Assembly (NCBI RefSeq): GCF_004328075.1
Contig: NZ_SJFN01000005.1
Location: forward strand, 1 to 42,561
Origin: Siculibacillus lacustris
GTDB lineage: Bacteria > Pseudomonadota > Alphaproteobacteria > Rhizobiales > Ancalomicrobiaceae
DNA: 42,561 bases
Direction of reading: 5' to 3'
Part shown: positions 8,301 through 16,426 of the stretch, piece after piece
Numbering within the stretch: position 1 is the stretch's first letter
Layout of the letters: the number at the start of each line of letters is the position of its first letter
Program-made: the position numbers and the translations under genes
The notes under the pieces: generated by a model
Databases searched by the model: none
Seen by the model: the letters and a program-made list of their open reading frames with translations, nothing else
Told to the model about the DNA's origin: nothing

Positions 8301-9185
8301 GCGGGATTTGCGCGACGCCGGCCGGATCACGTCCCACGAGGCGATCAGCGCCCCGGCGGTGATCGCCACCGCGGCGAAACCGATCGAAACGGACATCTCG
8401 CCCCACCCGGCGAGAATCAGCAGCAGCGTCGACAGGAGCGGCGTCACATAGCTCGCCGCGCCGAGCACCTGGATGTCGCCGCGCTTGACCCCGTGATCCC
8501 AGACGAAGAAGGCGAGGCCGACCGGAAACACGCCGAGCCCGACCACCGCGCCCCAGGCGACGCCGCCCCGGGGCCAGACCGTCGTCTCGAAGATCAGGTG
8601 GCAGACCCCCGACAGCACCGCCGTGGCCAGGCAGAAGCCCGCCACCGTCGCCGTCGGCACCGCCCCCATCCGTCGCGACAGCACCGAATAGCCGGCCCAG
8701 GTCAGGGCCGAGGCCAGCGCCGCGGCATAGCCGGGGAGATCGGCCGGGTCGATGGCGATGCCCCGGCCCCGCGTCACCACCAGACCCGCCCCGAACAGCC
8801 CGAGCGCCGCACCGATCAGATGATGCGGCCGCAGGCGCTCGCCCGGCAGGAGCCCCGACAGCAGGACGATCAGCAGCGGCCACAAATAGTTGACGAGATT
8901 GGCCTCGACCGGCGGCGCCAGCCGCAGCGCGGTGAAGAACAGCGCGTGATAGCCGAACAGACCGCCGACCCCCAGCGCCCACACCCGCAGCGGCTGCCGC
9001 AGGACCCCGAGTCGACCGGTCGCCGCGAGCCACACCGTCGCCGCGACGCCGGAGATGCCGAAGGTCAGCATGTTCATCTCGAAGGCCGGAATGCGACCGG
9101 AGACGGCGACGAGGGTTCCGAGCGACGCCCACATGACGATCGCCGTGAGGCCGATCGAGGTCGCCAGGGATCGAGACGTCATCAT
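8286..9185 (-). CDS. DMT-superfamily (EamA) transporter, YddG-like
   Basis: This inner-membrane exporter of the drug/metabolite family has about ten hydrophobic segments and two EamA repeats. Stretches such as GYHALFFTALRLAPPVEANLVNYLWP and PVGLAFFVWDHGVKRGD resemble the YddG/aromatic amino acid exporter branch, but substrate is not provable. The ATG at 9185 (299 aa) is chosen because GGAG lies 4 bases upstream, and because the longer frame from 9287 would run through a terminator hairpin at 9257-9280. ATGs at 9182 and 9197 are also possible. It shares 15 bases tail-to-tail with the cupin gene. Confidence 0.85.
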   Translation of the reverse strand: MMTSRSLATSIGLTAIVMWASLGTLVAVSGRIPAFEMNMLTFGISGVAATVWLAATGRLGVLRQPLRVWALGVGGLFGYHALFFTALRLAPPVEANLVNYLWPLLIVLLSGLLPGERLRPHHLIGAALGLFGAGLVVTRGRGIAIDPADLPGYAAALASALTWAGYSVLSRRMGAVPTATVAGFCLATAVLSGVCHLIFETTVWPRGGVAWGAVVGLGVFPVGLAFFVWDHGVKRGDIQVLGAASYVTPLLSTLLLILAGWGEMSVSIGFAAVAITAGALIASWDVIRPASRKSRSGDA

Positions 9186-9256
9186 CCAACTCCGCATGTC
9201 GGCGGACGCATCCACCGGGCGACGCCGGCGCGCGAACGACCCGACGGAAACGAACG

Positions 9257-9280
9257 ACGCGCCCGAGGGGTCGGGCGCGT
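9257..9280 (-). terminator. Terminator downstream of the 3-hydroxybutyryl-CoA dehydrogenase gene
   Basis: A perfect 10-base stem (acgcgcccga at 9257-9266 with tcgggcgcgt at 9271-9280) closes a 4-base loop. On the minus strand it is followed by cgttcgtttcc, a weak U-rich tail. It begins 24 bases after the hbd stop and also argues for the shorter start of the DMT gene. Confidence 0.65.
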
Positions 9281-9303
9281 CGGACATCGGACGATCGACG
9301 CAC

Positions 9304-10185
9304 TCAGCGCGTCGGAATCGGCTTCTCGCCGCGATAATCGTAGAAGCCGCGCTGGGTCTTGCGGCCGAGCCACCCGGCCTCGACGTATTTCACCAGCAGC
9401 GGACAGGGCCGGTACTTGGAATCGGCGAGGCCCTCGTAGAGCACCTGCATGATCGACAGGCAGGTGTCGAGGCCGATGAAGTCGGCGAGCTGCAGCGGCC
9501 CCATCGGGTGATTGGCGCCGAGCCGCATCGCCGTGTCGATCGCGTCGACCGATCCGACCCCCTCGTAGAGGGTGTAGATCGCCTCGTTGATCATCGGCAG
9601 CAGAATGCGGTTGACGATGAAGGCCGGGAAATCCTCGGCCACCGTCGAGATCTTGCCGAGCCGCAGCACGAACTTCTTGCACAGGTCGAAGGTGTGGTCG
9701 TCGGTGGCGATGCCGCGCACCAGCTCGACCAACTGCATCAGCGGCACCGGGTTCATGAAGTGCACGCCGACGAACTTCTCCGGCCGATCGGTCGAAGCCG
9801 CCAGACGGGTGATCGAGATCGACGAGGTATTGGTGGCGAGCAGGGTCTCCGGCTTCAGAACCGGGCACAGCTGCTGGAAGATCTTGCGCTTGACCTGTTC
9901 GTTCTCGGTCGCCGCTTCGATCACGATGTCGCATTCGGCGAGCGCGTCGAGATTGACCGCCGGCGTGATGCGGGCGAGCGCCGCCACCCGGTCGGCGTCG
10001 GCGATCAGCGCCTTGTTCACCTGACGCGTCATGTTGCCGTTGATCGTCGCCAGTCCCAACTGGATCCGCTCGGTCGACATGTCGTTCAGAGAGACGTCGT
10101 AGCCCGCGAGGGCACAGACGTGGGCGATGCCGTTGCCCATCTGGCCGGCGCCGATCACACCGACACGTTTGATATCGAACCCCAT
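9304..10185 (-). CDS. 3-hydroxybutyryl-CoA dehydrogenase
   Basis: This 293-aa NAD(P)-dependent dehydrogenase interconverts (S)-3-hydroxybutyryl-CoA and acetoacetyl-CoA. The Rossmann motif GVIGAGQMGNGIAH starts near residue 8; NTSSISITRLA and the catalytic-histidine region VGVHFMNPVPLMQLVE follow, then a C-terminal helical domain ending GFYDYRGEKPIP. The ribosome-binding site gagg is 6 bases from the ATG. It lies 265 bases downstream of etfA, with palindromes between them and its own putative promoter. The context (ETF, methylsuccinyl-CoA dehydrogenase, PHB genes) fits C4 CoA-ester metabolism. The name hbd would fit by function. Confidence 0.92.
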   Translation of the reverse strand: MGFDIKRVGVIGAGQMGNGIAHVCALAGYDVSLNDMSTERIQLGLATINGNMTRQVNKALIADADRVAALARITPAVNLDALAECDIVIEAATENEQVKRKIFQQLCPVLKPETLLATNTSSISITRLAASTDRPEKFVGVHFMNPVPLMQLVELVRGIATDDHTFDLCKKFVLRLGKISTVAEDFPAFIVNRILLPMINEAIYTLYEGVGSVDAIDTAMRLGANHPMGPLQLADFIGLDTCLSIMQVLYEGLADSKYRPCPLLVKYVEAGWLGRKTQRGFYDYRGEKPIPTR

Positions 10186-10263
10186 GGTGGCCTCGGTCTC
10201 TCGTGGACGCGTTCGGGAAATCCCGCCTCGATCGCGGCGGTCGGGACGGGCATGTCCCGCATC

Positions 10264-10292
10264 CTGATAGTCAGCCCCGCAAGTTCTTGCAA
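10264..10292 (-). promoter_or_regulatory. Putative promoter of the 3-hydroxybutyryl-CoA dehydrogenase gene
   Basis: On the minus strand TTGCAA (10287-10292), a 17-base spacer and TATCAG (10264-10269) match the sigma-70 pattern at 4 of 6 positions each. The predicted leader before the ATG at 10185 is about 70 bases. Pattern-based only. Confidence 0.4.
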
Positions 10293-10390
10293 CAACGGAA
10301 GCCGTATCAGGAGAAAGACGGATGCCGCCTCCCGAGGGTCCCGCCCCACCCGTCGCCGACGAGCGGTGGCCGATCTTAGAACGCCGCGCC

Positions 10391-10431
10391 CGGACGGCAA
10401 GCCGTCCGACGTCATCCCTAGGGATGACGTC
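10391..10431. repeat. Two adjacent perfect inverted repeats downstream of etfA
   Basis: cggacggc (10391-10398) and gccgtccg (10401-10408) form one dyad. Immediately next, 10408-10431 is a 24-base perfect palindrome with half-site gacgtcatccct. They lie 19-59 bases past the etfA stop on the minus strand. No T-run follows, so they are either a factor-assisted terminator, an mRNA-stabilising structure or a protein-binding site. Confidence 0.7.
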
Positions 10432-10449
10432 GCAGAAAGGTCGGCACCG

Positions 10450-11394
10450 TCACTTTCCGGCCTCACCGAGCTTCGCGGCGAGTTCCGGCAGGGCGACGAA
10501 CAGGTCGGCGACCAGACCGTAGTCGGCGACCTGGAAGATCGGCGCCTCCTCGTCCTTGTTGATCGCCACGATCACCTTGGAGTCCTTCATCCCGGCGAGA
10601 TGCTGGATCGCCCCGGAAATGCCGACCGCCAGATAGAGTTCGGGCGCCACCACCTTGCCGGTCTGGCCGACCTGCCAGTCGTTGGGGGCGTAGCCGGCAT
10701 CGACCGCGGCGCGGGAGGCGCCGATCGCCGCCCCGAGCTTGTCGGCGACCGGTTCGATGTAGGTGGTGAAGTTCTCGCGGCTCTGCAAGGCGCGGCCGCC
10801 CGAGATGATCGCCTTGGCCGAGGTCAGCTCCGGCCGGTCGGAGACCGACAGTTCCTCGCCGACGAAGCGCGACAGCGCCGGATCGGCGGTTGCCGCGACG
10901 TTTTCGATCGCCGCCGCGCCGCCCTGGGGCGCCGCCGGGAAGGCCGCAGTGCGCACCGTCACCACCTTGATCGGATCCTTCGAGCGGACCACCTGCACGG
11001 CGTTGCCGGCATAGATCGGCCGTTCGAACGTGTCCGGCCCGACCACCGCCGAGATCTCGGAGATCTGCATCACGTCGAGCAGTGCCGCGACCCGCGGCAG
11101 CACGTTCTTGGCCGAAGCGGTGGCCGGCGCGACGATCGCCGAGCGACCCGCGGCCAGCGACACGATCAGCGCCGCCAGCGGTTCGGCGAGGCCGTGGGCG
11201 AGATGGGCCGCGTCGGCGACCAGCACCTTGGAGACCCCGGCGAGGTGCGCCGCCTGGGCGGCGATCGCCGCCACCCCGTGGCCGGCGACCAGCACTTCGA
11301 CGTCGCCGCCGATGCGCAGCGCCGCGGAGAGCGCCTTGGCGGTGGCGTCCTTGAGAACCGTGCCGTCGTGTTCGGCGATGAGCAGAATGGTCAT
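10450..11394 (-). CDS. etfA: Electron transfer flavoprotein, alpha subunit
   Basis: EtfA (314 aa) forms the FAD-carrying heterodimer with EtfB that takes electrons from acyl-CoA dehydrogenases and passes them to ETF-ubiquinone oxidoreductase. The C-terminal FAD-binding domain is evident in [45 protein letters not shown] and [21 protein letters not shown] good ribosome-binding site (gagggga) precedes the ATG. It starts 13 bases after etfB ends, so the two are one operon. The probable client dehydrogenase, Mcd, is encoded about 2.2 kb upstream. Confidence 0.96.
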   Translation of the reverse strand: MTILLIAEHDGTVLKDATAKALSAALRIGGDVEVLVAGHGVAAIAAQAAHLAGVSKVLVADAAHLAHGLAEPLAALIVSLAAGRSAIVAPATASAKNVLPRVAALLDVMQISEISAVVGPDTFERPIYAGNAVQVVRSKDPIKVVTVRTAAFPAAPQGGAAAIENVAATADPALSRFVGEELSVSDRPELTSAKAIISGGRALQSRENFTTYIEPVADKLGAAIGASRAAVDAGYAPNDWQVGQTGKVVAPELYLAVGISGAIQHLAGMKDSKVIVAINKDEEAPIFQVADYGLVADLFVALPELAAKLGEAGK

Positions 11395-11407
11395 GTCGCG
11401 GCTCCCC

Positions 11408-12157
11408 TCAGATCACGCCGGCTTCGTTCTTCAGCTTCGACACCAGATCGGCGACCGAGGCGACCTTGACCCCGGCCTTGCGGACCGGCGGTTCGCGGGT
11501 GGTCAGCACCTCCAGCCGCGGCGCCGGATCGACCCCCCAGTCGGCGGCGACCGATTCGGCGATCGGCTTCTTCTTGGCCTTCATGATGTTGGGCAGCGAC
11601 GCGTAGCGCGGCTCGTTGAGGCGCAGGTCGGTGGTGACGATCGCCGGCAGGGTCAGCACGACGCTCTGCAGGCCGCCGTCGACTTCGCGGGTCACCGCCA
11701 GGGTCTCGCCCTCGACCGCGATCTTGGAGGCGAAGGTGCCCTGGGCATAGCCGGTCAGCGCCGCCAGCATCTGGCCGGTCTGGGCGCAGTCGTCGTCGAT
11801 CGCCTGCTTGCCGAGGATCACCAGGCCGGGCTTCTCCGCCTCGACCACGCCCTTCAGGATCTTGGCCACCGCCAGCGGCTCGACCGCACCTTCGACCTTG
11901 ACCAGCAGGCCGCGGTCGGCGCCCATCGCCAGCGCCGTGCGCAGCGTCTCGGCGGCCTGGGCCGGACCGATCGACACCACCACGATCTCCGTGGCCACGC
12001 CCTTTTCCTTCAGCCGGATCGCCTCTTCGACGGCGATCTCGTCGAAGGGATTCATCGACATCTTGACGTTGGCGAGATCGACCCCGGAACCGTCCGGCTT
12101 GACGCGGATCTTCACGTTGTAGTCGACCACCCGCTTCACGGGTACGAGGATCTTCAT
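11408..12157 (-). CDS. etfB: Electron transfer flavoprotein, beta subunit
   Basis: EtfB (249 aa) is the AMP-binding partner of EtfA. The start [25 protein letters not shown] is typical of the alphaproteobacterial/mitochondrial type, as are [17 protein letters not shown], the AMP-site region [22 protein letters not shown] and the recognition-loop [19 protein letters not shown]. The ATG at 12157 has GGGAGG upstream; the frame extends 20 codons further without family similarity. It is first in the etfBA operon, with a promoter predicted at 12269-12297. Confidence 0.96.
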   Translation of the reverse strand: MKILVPVKRVVDYNVKIRVKPDGSGVDLANVKMSMNPFDEIAVEEAIRLKEKGVATEIVVVSIGPAQAAETLRTALAMGADRGLLVKVEGAVEPLAVAKILKGVVEAEKPGLVILGKQAIDDDCAQTGQMLAALTGYAQGTFASKIAVEGETLAVTREVDGGLQSVVLTLPAIVTTDLRLNEPRYASLPNIMKAKKKPIAESVAADWGVDPAPRLEVLTTREPPVRKAGVKVASVADLVSKLKNEAGVI

Positions 12158-12268
12158 GAGCTGGGGCCTCCCGACACGCCGGACGCCGCCGGCATCGAAA
12201 CTGTGGTGCCGACGCACGAACGGGACCGGATCGCGTCGCGGTCGCGCTCGCCATCGAGGGCGCGGCGG

Positions 12269-12297
12269 ACGCTATTGACGTCCCCGAGCCCTGTCAA
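12269..12297 (-). promoter_or_regulatory. Putative etfBA promoter with an overlapping inverted repeat
   Basis: On the minus strand a perfect -35 TTGACA (12292-12297) is followed by 17 bases and TAGCGT (12269-12274). The -35 lies inside one arm of an inverted repeat, ATTGAC (12274-12279) and GTCAAT (12293-12298), that spans the promoter, a typical arrangement for a repressor site. A third ATTGAC occurs at 12326-12331. The leader would be about 105 bases. Confidence 0.5.
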
Positions 12298-12373
12298 TTC
12301 GCCATCTGAACGATATCGGCAGGGTATTGACGTGCGGTGCCGACGACCGCCCGCCGCTCCCGCGCCCGCGGTC

Positions 12374-12952
12374 TCAGCGGTTCTCGCCCGGCACCCACAG
12401 CACGTCGGACCGGCCGTGGTCGTTCACCCACCGCGCCGCCACGAAGAAGAAGTCGGACAAGCGGTTGACATAGGCGATCGCCGCCGGCCCGACCCTGTCG
12501 TCGCCCCCGGCGGCCAGCGCCACCATCAGCCGTTCGGCCCGCCGCGACACCGTGCGGGCGTGATGGAGATGGGCCGCCGCGGCGCTGCCGCCCGGCAGCA
12601 CGAAGGAGGCGAGCGGTTCGAGATCGCCGTTCAGCCGGTCGATCTCCGCTTCCAGCCGTGTCACCTGGGCGGGAACGATCCGGAGCGGCTCCCACTTGAG
12701 GGTCGCTCCCGGCGGCGTGGCCAGATCGGCCCCGAGATCGAACAGATCGTTCTGGATCCGCGCCAGCATCACGTCGAGCTCGAGGTGATCGACGCCGGTG
12801 TGCAGGCGGGCCAGCCCGACCACCGCGTTGGTCTCGTCGATCGTGCCATAGGCCTCGATCCGCGGATCGGACTTCAGCCGCCGTTCGCCGGTGACCAGCG
12901 CCGTCGTGCCGTCGTCGCCCTTGCGCGTATAGATCCGATTGAGCACCACCAT
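12374..12952 (-). CDS. Cob(I)alamin adenosyltransferase, PduO type
   Basis: This 192-aa enzyme transfers the adenosyl group of ATP to cob(I)alamin to make coenzyme B12. The N-terminal ATP-binding signature TRKGDDGTTAL is at residues 9-19; YGTIDETNAVVGLAR and the C-terminal VNRLSDFFFVAARWVN are the other PduO-family hallmarks, including the arginines of RRAERLM. Coenzyme B12 is needed by ethylmalonyl-CoA and methylmalonyl-CoA mutases, which suits the surrounding CoA-ester genes. It follows the HIG1-type gene by 40 bases, so they are probably co-transcribed. Confidence 0.93.
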   Translation of the reverse strand: MVVLNRIYTRKGDDGTTALVTGERRLKSDPRIEAYGTIDETNAVVGLARLHTGVDHLELDVMLARIQNDLFDLGADLATPPGATLKWEPLRIVPAQVTRLEAEIDRLNGDLEPLASFVLPGGSAAAAHLHHARTVSRRAERLMVALAAGGDDRVGPAAIAYVNRLSDFFFVAARWVNDHGRSDVLWVPGENR

Positions 12953-12992
12953 CCGTCGTTCCCATTGCGATGCACCCTCCCGGGCGCCCGCC

Positions 12993-13181
12993 TCAATGCC
13001 GAACCCACATCAGTCCGGCGACCAACACCAGGGCCAGCGCCTGCAGCGCCACCCGCCACCGCATCAGCCGTTGCGACCGCTCGGACGAGCCGACGCGCAT
13101 CATCCCGAACACCCCGGTGAACAGAACCCCGGCGGTGGCGATCACCACCATCACCAGCGCGACGTCGAGAACCCGTTCCAT
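12993..13181 (-). CDS. HIG1-domain twin-transmembrane peptide
   Basis: This 62-aa membrane protein has two hydrophobic helices (about residues 5-26 and 43-60) separated by a basic loop with a GSSERSQRLMRWRVALQ pattern resembling the HIG1 (hypoxia-induced protein) family. Mitochondrial relatives associate with respiratory supercomplexes; the bacterial role is not settled. The ATG at 13181 has GGAGGA 5 bases upstream; longer in-frame extensions look like non-coding DNA. It lies directly upstream of the adenosyltransferase, and my recollection is that small twin-TM proteins occupy this spot in other Rhizobiales. Confidence 0.75.
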   Translation of the reverse strand: MERVLDVALVMVVIATAGVLFTGVFGMMRVGSSERSQRLMRWRVALQALALVLVAGLMWVRH

Positions 13182-13466
13182 CACCGTCCTCCGCTCCGCC
13201 TCCGGTCGACCCCGACCATAGGCCGGGAGGCGGTGTCTTGGCGAGAGGACCGCCGGTCGCGACGCGCCTGCGCAGGCGCCGGAATCGAAAACCGGCCGGC
13301 GTTTCCGCCGACCGGTTCCCAAAGAGCTGCGATGACCTTGTGTGTGACTTTGTCTTCGCAGAAACACCGCCGGAAAGCAATCGGAAACCTATGGAAAGGT
13401 AAACGCTTGTCCCACGCGGACGTTAATCTTCGTAAACGCCGTCGCCCGCGCGCCCCTCGTCCGGGC
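13182..13466. other. Intergenic region upstream of the HIG1 gene; direct repeats, no gene
   Basis: No credible coding sequence is seen. The 8-base sequence gtaaacgc occurs at 13399-13406 and again at 13432-13439, 33 bases apart (about three helical turns), in a locally A+T-richer patch containing gttaatcttcgtaaac. This could be a regulator-binding region for the leftward HIG1-adenosyltransferase genes. No confident sigma-70 promoter could be picked out. Confidence 0.4.
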
Positions 13467-13499
13467 AAAAAAAGGCCGGCCGGAGTGAATCCGGCCGGC
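13467..13499 (-). terminator. Intrinsic terminator downstream of the methylsuccinyl-CoA dehydrogenase gene
   Basis: A 9-base stem (13475-13483 with 13491-13499, core ccggccgg) with a 7-base loop is followed on the minus strand by seven T residues (13467-13473). This is a textbook intrinsic terminator about 105 bases past the mcd stop. Two more dyads lie between it and the gene: gagtggaag/cttccactc (13515-13542) and the 14-base palindrome at 13547-13560. Confidence 0.85.
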
Positions 13500-13604
13500 G
13501 AGAATCTCAGTCAAGAGTGGAAGATCCCCTGAACTTCCACTCGCCGACGATCATGATCGTTTCCGACGTGATTCCAACCCCTGATTTTTGAGGGGGTCAG
13601 CGCG

Positions 13605-15287
13605 TCAGCTCGGCTCGTCGAGCAGGCGTCGGGCGATCACTTGCGCCTGGATCTCGGCCGCACCTTCGAAGATGTTGAGGATGCGCGCGTCACACAGAAC
13701 CCGCGAGATCGGGTATTCGAGAGCGAAGCCGTTGCCGCCGTGGATCTGCAGAGCGTTGTCCGCGGCGGTCCAGGCCACCCGCGCTCCGAGCAGCTTGGCC
13801 ATCCCGGCCTCGAGATCGCAGCGCTTGCCCTGATCCTTCTGGCGCGCCGCGAAATAGGTGAGCTGACGGGCGACCATCACCTCCACCGCCATCAGCGCCA
13901 ACTTGTCGGAGACGCGCGGGAAGGCGATCAGCGGCTTGCCGAACTGGATCCGCTCCTGGGCATAGCGCAGGCCGAGGTCGAGCGCCGACTGGGCGACGCC
14001 GATGGCGCGCGCCGCGGTCTGGATGCGGGCGCTCTCGAAGGTCTGCATCAACTGCTTGAAACCTTGGCCTTCGACGCCACCGAGCAGATTGTCGGCCGGC
14101 ACGGTGAAGCCGTCGAAGGCGATCTCGTATTCCTTCATGCCGCGATAGCCGAGCACTTCGATCTCGCCGCCGGACATGCCGGCCGCCGGGAAGGGCTCGG
14201 CGTCGCTGCCGCGCGGCTTGGGCGCCAGCAGCATCGACAGGCCCTTGTAGCCCGGCTGATCGGGATCGGTGCGCACCAGGAGGGTCATCAGATCGGCGCG
14301 GACCGGATGGGTGATCCAGGTCTTGTTGCCGGTGACCACCCAGGCGTCGCCCTGTTTGACCGCCCGGGTCTTGAGCGAGGCGAGGTCCGAGCCGGTGTTG
14401 GGCTCGGTGAACACCGCGGTCGGCAGCACTTCGCCCGAGGCGATGCGCGGCAGCCATTCGGCCTTCTGCGCCTCGGTGCCGCCGCCGAGGATCAGCTCCG
14501 CGGCGATCTCCGAGCGGGTGCCGAGCGAGCCGACGCCGATATAGGCGCGCGACAGCTCCTCGGAGACCACGCACATCGATTCCTTGCCGAGACCCAGGCC
14601 GCCGTATTCCTCCGGAATGGTCAGGCCGAACACCCCCATCTCGGCCATCTGCTCGACCACCGCCATCGGGATGTATTCGTTCTTCAGGTGCCATTCGTGG
14701 GCGTGCGGCACCACCGCGTCGAGGGCCAGCTTGCGCATCTCGTGGCGGAACTGGTCGAGGGTCTCGTCGAGCCCGGCCTCGCCGTAGGTCGACGCCGCGC
14801 CTTCGAGCCGCGCCATCGCCGCCACCAGTCGCGCCCGGGTCGCCGGCGTGCTGCCTTGCGTGATCAGCTGCTCGACCGCCGGCACCCGCGCCCGCGCCGC
14901 GGCCTCCGCCGGCACGCCGAGATCGGCGAGCCGGACGATCTCGCCCTGGTTCATCGGAATGCCGCCGAACACCTGGGCGAGATATTCGCCGAAGGCGATC
15001 GCCACGATGTCATGCTCGACCTCGCCGAAGGTGCCGGCCGCGGTCAGCCGCTCGCCGTAGTCGACCATCTCGCGCAGGGCTTCGACATAGGTCGCCAGCC
15101 AAGCGAGGCCGTGGGTGGCGCGCTGTTCCTCGTCGACCCGCGCCGCGGAGATCCGGCCGTCGACCACGACCCGGGCGCGCACCGCGCCCTTGGCCACCGC
15201 GAACAGGCCGTCCAGGGCCGCGACCGCCTCGCGACCGAGGGTGATGAGGTTCGAATCGATTCGATCGGCCGTCGCGGCGATGCTCAT
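13605..15287 (-). CDS. mcd: (2S)-methylsuccinyl-CoA dehydrogenase (acyl-CoA dehydrogenase with N-terminal extension)
   Basis: At 560 aa this acyl-CoA dehydrogenase is about 170 residues longer than ordinary members, because an extra N-terminal helical domain precedes the standard fold. That architecture, and the opening LITLGREAVAALDGLFAVAK, match Mcd of the ethylmalonyl-CoA pathway, which oxidises methylsuccinyl-CoA to mesaconyl-CoA. The standard domain shows TEPNTGSDLASLKTRA (FAD contact), QIHGGNGF and FEGAAEIQ, with the likely catalytic base Glu541. A ribosome-binding site (gggagag) precedes the ATG. EtfBA nearby would take its electrons. An alternative is an acyl-CoA dehydrogenase of other specificity; I rate Mcd clearly more likely. 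Confidence 0.86.
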   Translation of the reverse strand: MSIAATADRIDSNLITLGREAVAALDGLFAVAKGAVRARVVVDGRISAARVDEEQRATHGLAWLATYVEALREMVDYGERLTAAGTFGEVEHDIVAIAFGEYLAQVFGGIPMNQGEIVRLADLGVPAEAAARARVPAVEQLITQGSTPATRARLVAAMARLEGAASTYGEAGLDETLDQFRHEMRKLALDAVVPHAHEWHLKNEYIPMAVVEQMAEMGVFGLTIPEEYGGLGLGKESMCVVSEELSRAYIGVGSLGTRSEIAAELILGGGTEAQKAEWLPRIASGEVLPTAVFTEPNTGSDLASLKTRAVKQGDAWVVTGNKTWITHPVRADLMTLLVRTDPDQPGYKGLSMLLAPKPRGSDAEPFPAAGMSGGEIEVLGYRGMKEYEIAFDGFTVPADNLLGGVEGQGFKQLMQTFESARIQTAARAIGVAQSALDLGLRYAQERIQFGKPLIAFPRVSDKLALMAVEVMVARQLTYFAARQKDQGKRCDLEAGMAKLLGARVAWTAADNALQIHGGNGFALEYPISRVLCDARILNIFEGAAEIQAQVIARRLLDEPS

Positions 15288-15426
15288 GGTCTCTCCCTTG
15301 CCCGGTCGGCGCTGGTCCGCCCCCGGACGACGTGTTGTGTTGCAGTGCGAAAGAATAGGGATGCCGCCGCCCCGCGCAATGCGCCGAAAGACGGGGATCG
15401 ACCGGGATTCGCGGGCGTGGAGCGCC

Positions 15427-16308
15427 TCAGCCGCGATTGGCCAGCGCCACGCCGACCGCCGCCACGGCCATGCCGACGATCTGCACCGGCGACAGGGTCT
15501 CGCCGAACAGCAGCCACGCCTGGAGCACCGCCGCCGGCGGCACCAGATAGATCAGCGAGGCGGCGCGCGACACCTCGCCGCGCCGGATCAGATGGAGGAG
15601 CAGGCCGATCGCCCCGATCGACAGACCGATCACCGACCACGCCAGGGTCAGACCGCTGGTCGGGGTGAGATGGAAGCGCATCGGCTCGATCGCCGCGGCG
15701 ACCGGCAGCAGCACCGCCGCCGCGCCGACATATTGCAGGGCCGCCACCGAGACCAAGTGGCCGGAGGCGACGAAACGCTTCTGATAGAAGGTGCCGAGCG
15801 TCACCGCCAGCATCGCCGCGACGTTGACGGCGATCGGCAGGGCAATCCCGTCCGCCGCTCCACCGGCGGCGGCGAGCTTCGGCGCCACCACCAGGGCGAT
15901 GCCGAGGAAGCCGATCGCGAAACCGGTCATCCGCTTTGGCCCGATCCGCTCGCCGGCGAGCCACGGCGCCAGCGCCGCGGTCATCAGCGGCTGCGAGGCG
16001 GCGATCACCGCCGACAGGCCGGCCGGCACGCCGTGGCCGATCGCCCACCACACGCCGCCGAGATAGACGCCGTGCAGCAGCACGCCCGAGGCCATGGCAT
16101 GGCCGACCGCCGCCCGGCTGCTCGGCCACGGCGCGCGGATCGCCAGAGCGAGCGCGGTCAGGATCATCAGCGCCGCGGCGAAGCGCACCACCAGGAAGGT
16201 CAGCGGATCGGCGTCGATCACCGCGTAACGGCCGGCCACCCAGCCGGTCGACCAGATCATCACGAAGGACACCGGCGCGAGCGCGGCGGAAAGCGAACCA
16301 CGGAACAT
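15427..16308 (-). CDS. DMT-superfamily (EamA) transporter
   Basis: This is an inner-membrane permease with about ten hydrophobic segments arranged as two EamA repeats; the first begins FVMIWSTGWVAGRYAV and the second ends SLIYLVPPAAVLQAWLLFGETLSPVQIVG, both typical of the family. The ATG at 16308 (293 aa) is chosen over the in-frame GTG at 16332, because the GTG sits in the T-rich tail of the terminator for the upstream gene. The substrate is unknown. It is not clearly linked to mcd, which has its own leader of 139 bases. Confidence 0.85.
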   Translation of the reverse strand: MFRGSLSAALAPVSFVMIWSTGWVAGRYAVIDADPLTFLVVRFAAALMILTALALAIRAPWPSSRAAVGHAMASGVLLHGVYLGGVWWAIGHGVPAGLSAVIAASQPLMTAALAPWLAGERIGPKRMTGFAIGFLGIALVVAPKLAAAGGAADGIALPIAVNVAAMLAVTLGTFYQKRFVASGHLVSVAALQYVGAAAVLLPVAAAIEPMRFHLTPTSGLTLAWSVIGLSIGAIGLLLHLIRRGEVSRAASLIYLVPPAAVLQAWLLFGETLSPVQIVGMAVAAVGVALANRG

Positions 16309-16340
16309 CGGTGCGGATCTCGGGAGGGGCACGAACGAAA

Positions 16341-16363
16341 GGCGCGGGAGACTCTCCCGCGCC
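16341..16363 (-). terminator. Terminator of the Bax inhibitor-1 family gene
   Basis: ggcgcggga and tcccgcgcc arms pair in an almost loopless dyad (up to 11 pairs formally, about 9 in practice), followed on the minus strand by tttcgttcgt. It lies about 63 bases past the stop of the Bax inhibitor-1 family gene and immediately before the DMT gene. Confidence 0.7.
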
Positions 16364-16426
16364 TTCGCATTGTTTCACCGTCTCGACCACGAGGAAAGGC
16401 GGCGGGAACCCGCCGCCCCACCGCGA

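Noticed and set aside
9186-9287. Longer start for the DMT transporter at 9287
   Set aside because: The extra codons cross a 10-pair terminator hairpin (9257-9280), lack a ribosome-binding site and show no membrane-protein character.
16309-16332. GTG start at 16332 for the second DMT transporter
   Set aside because: It lies in the T-rich tail of the preceding terminator; the ATG at 16308 is a more natural start.
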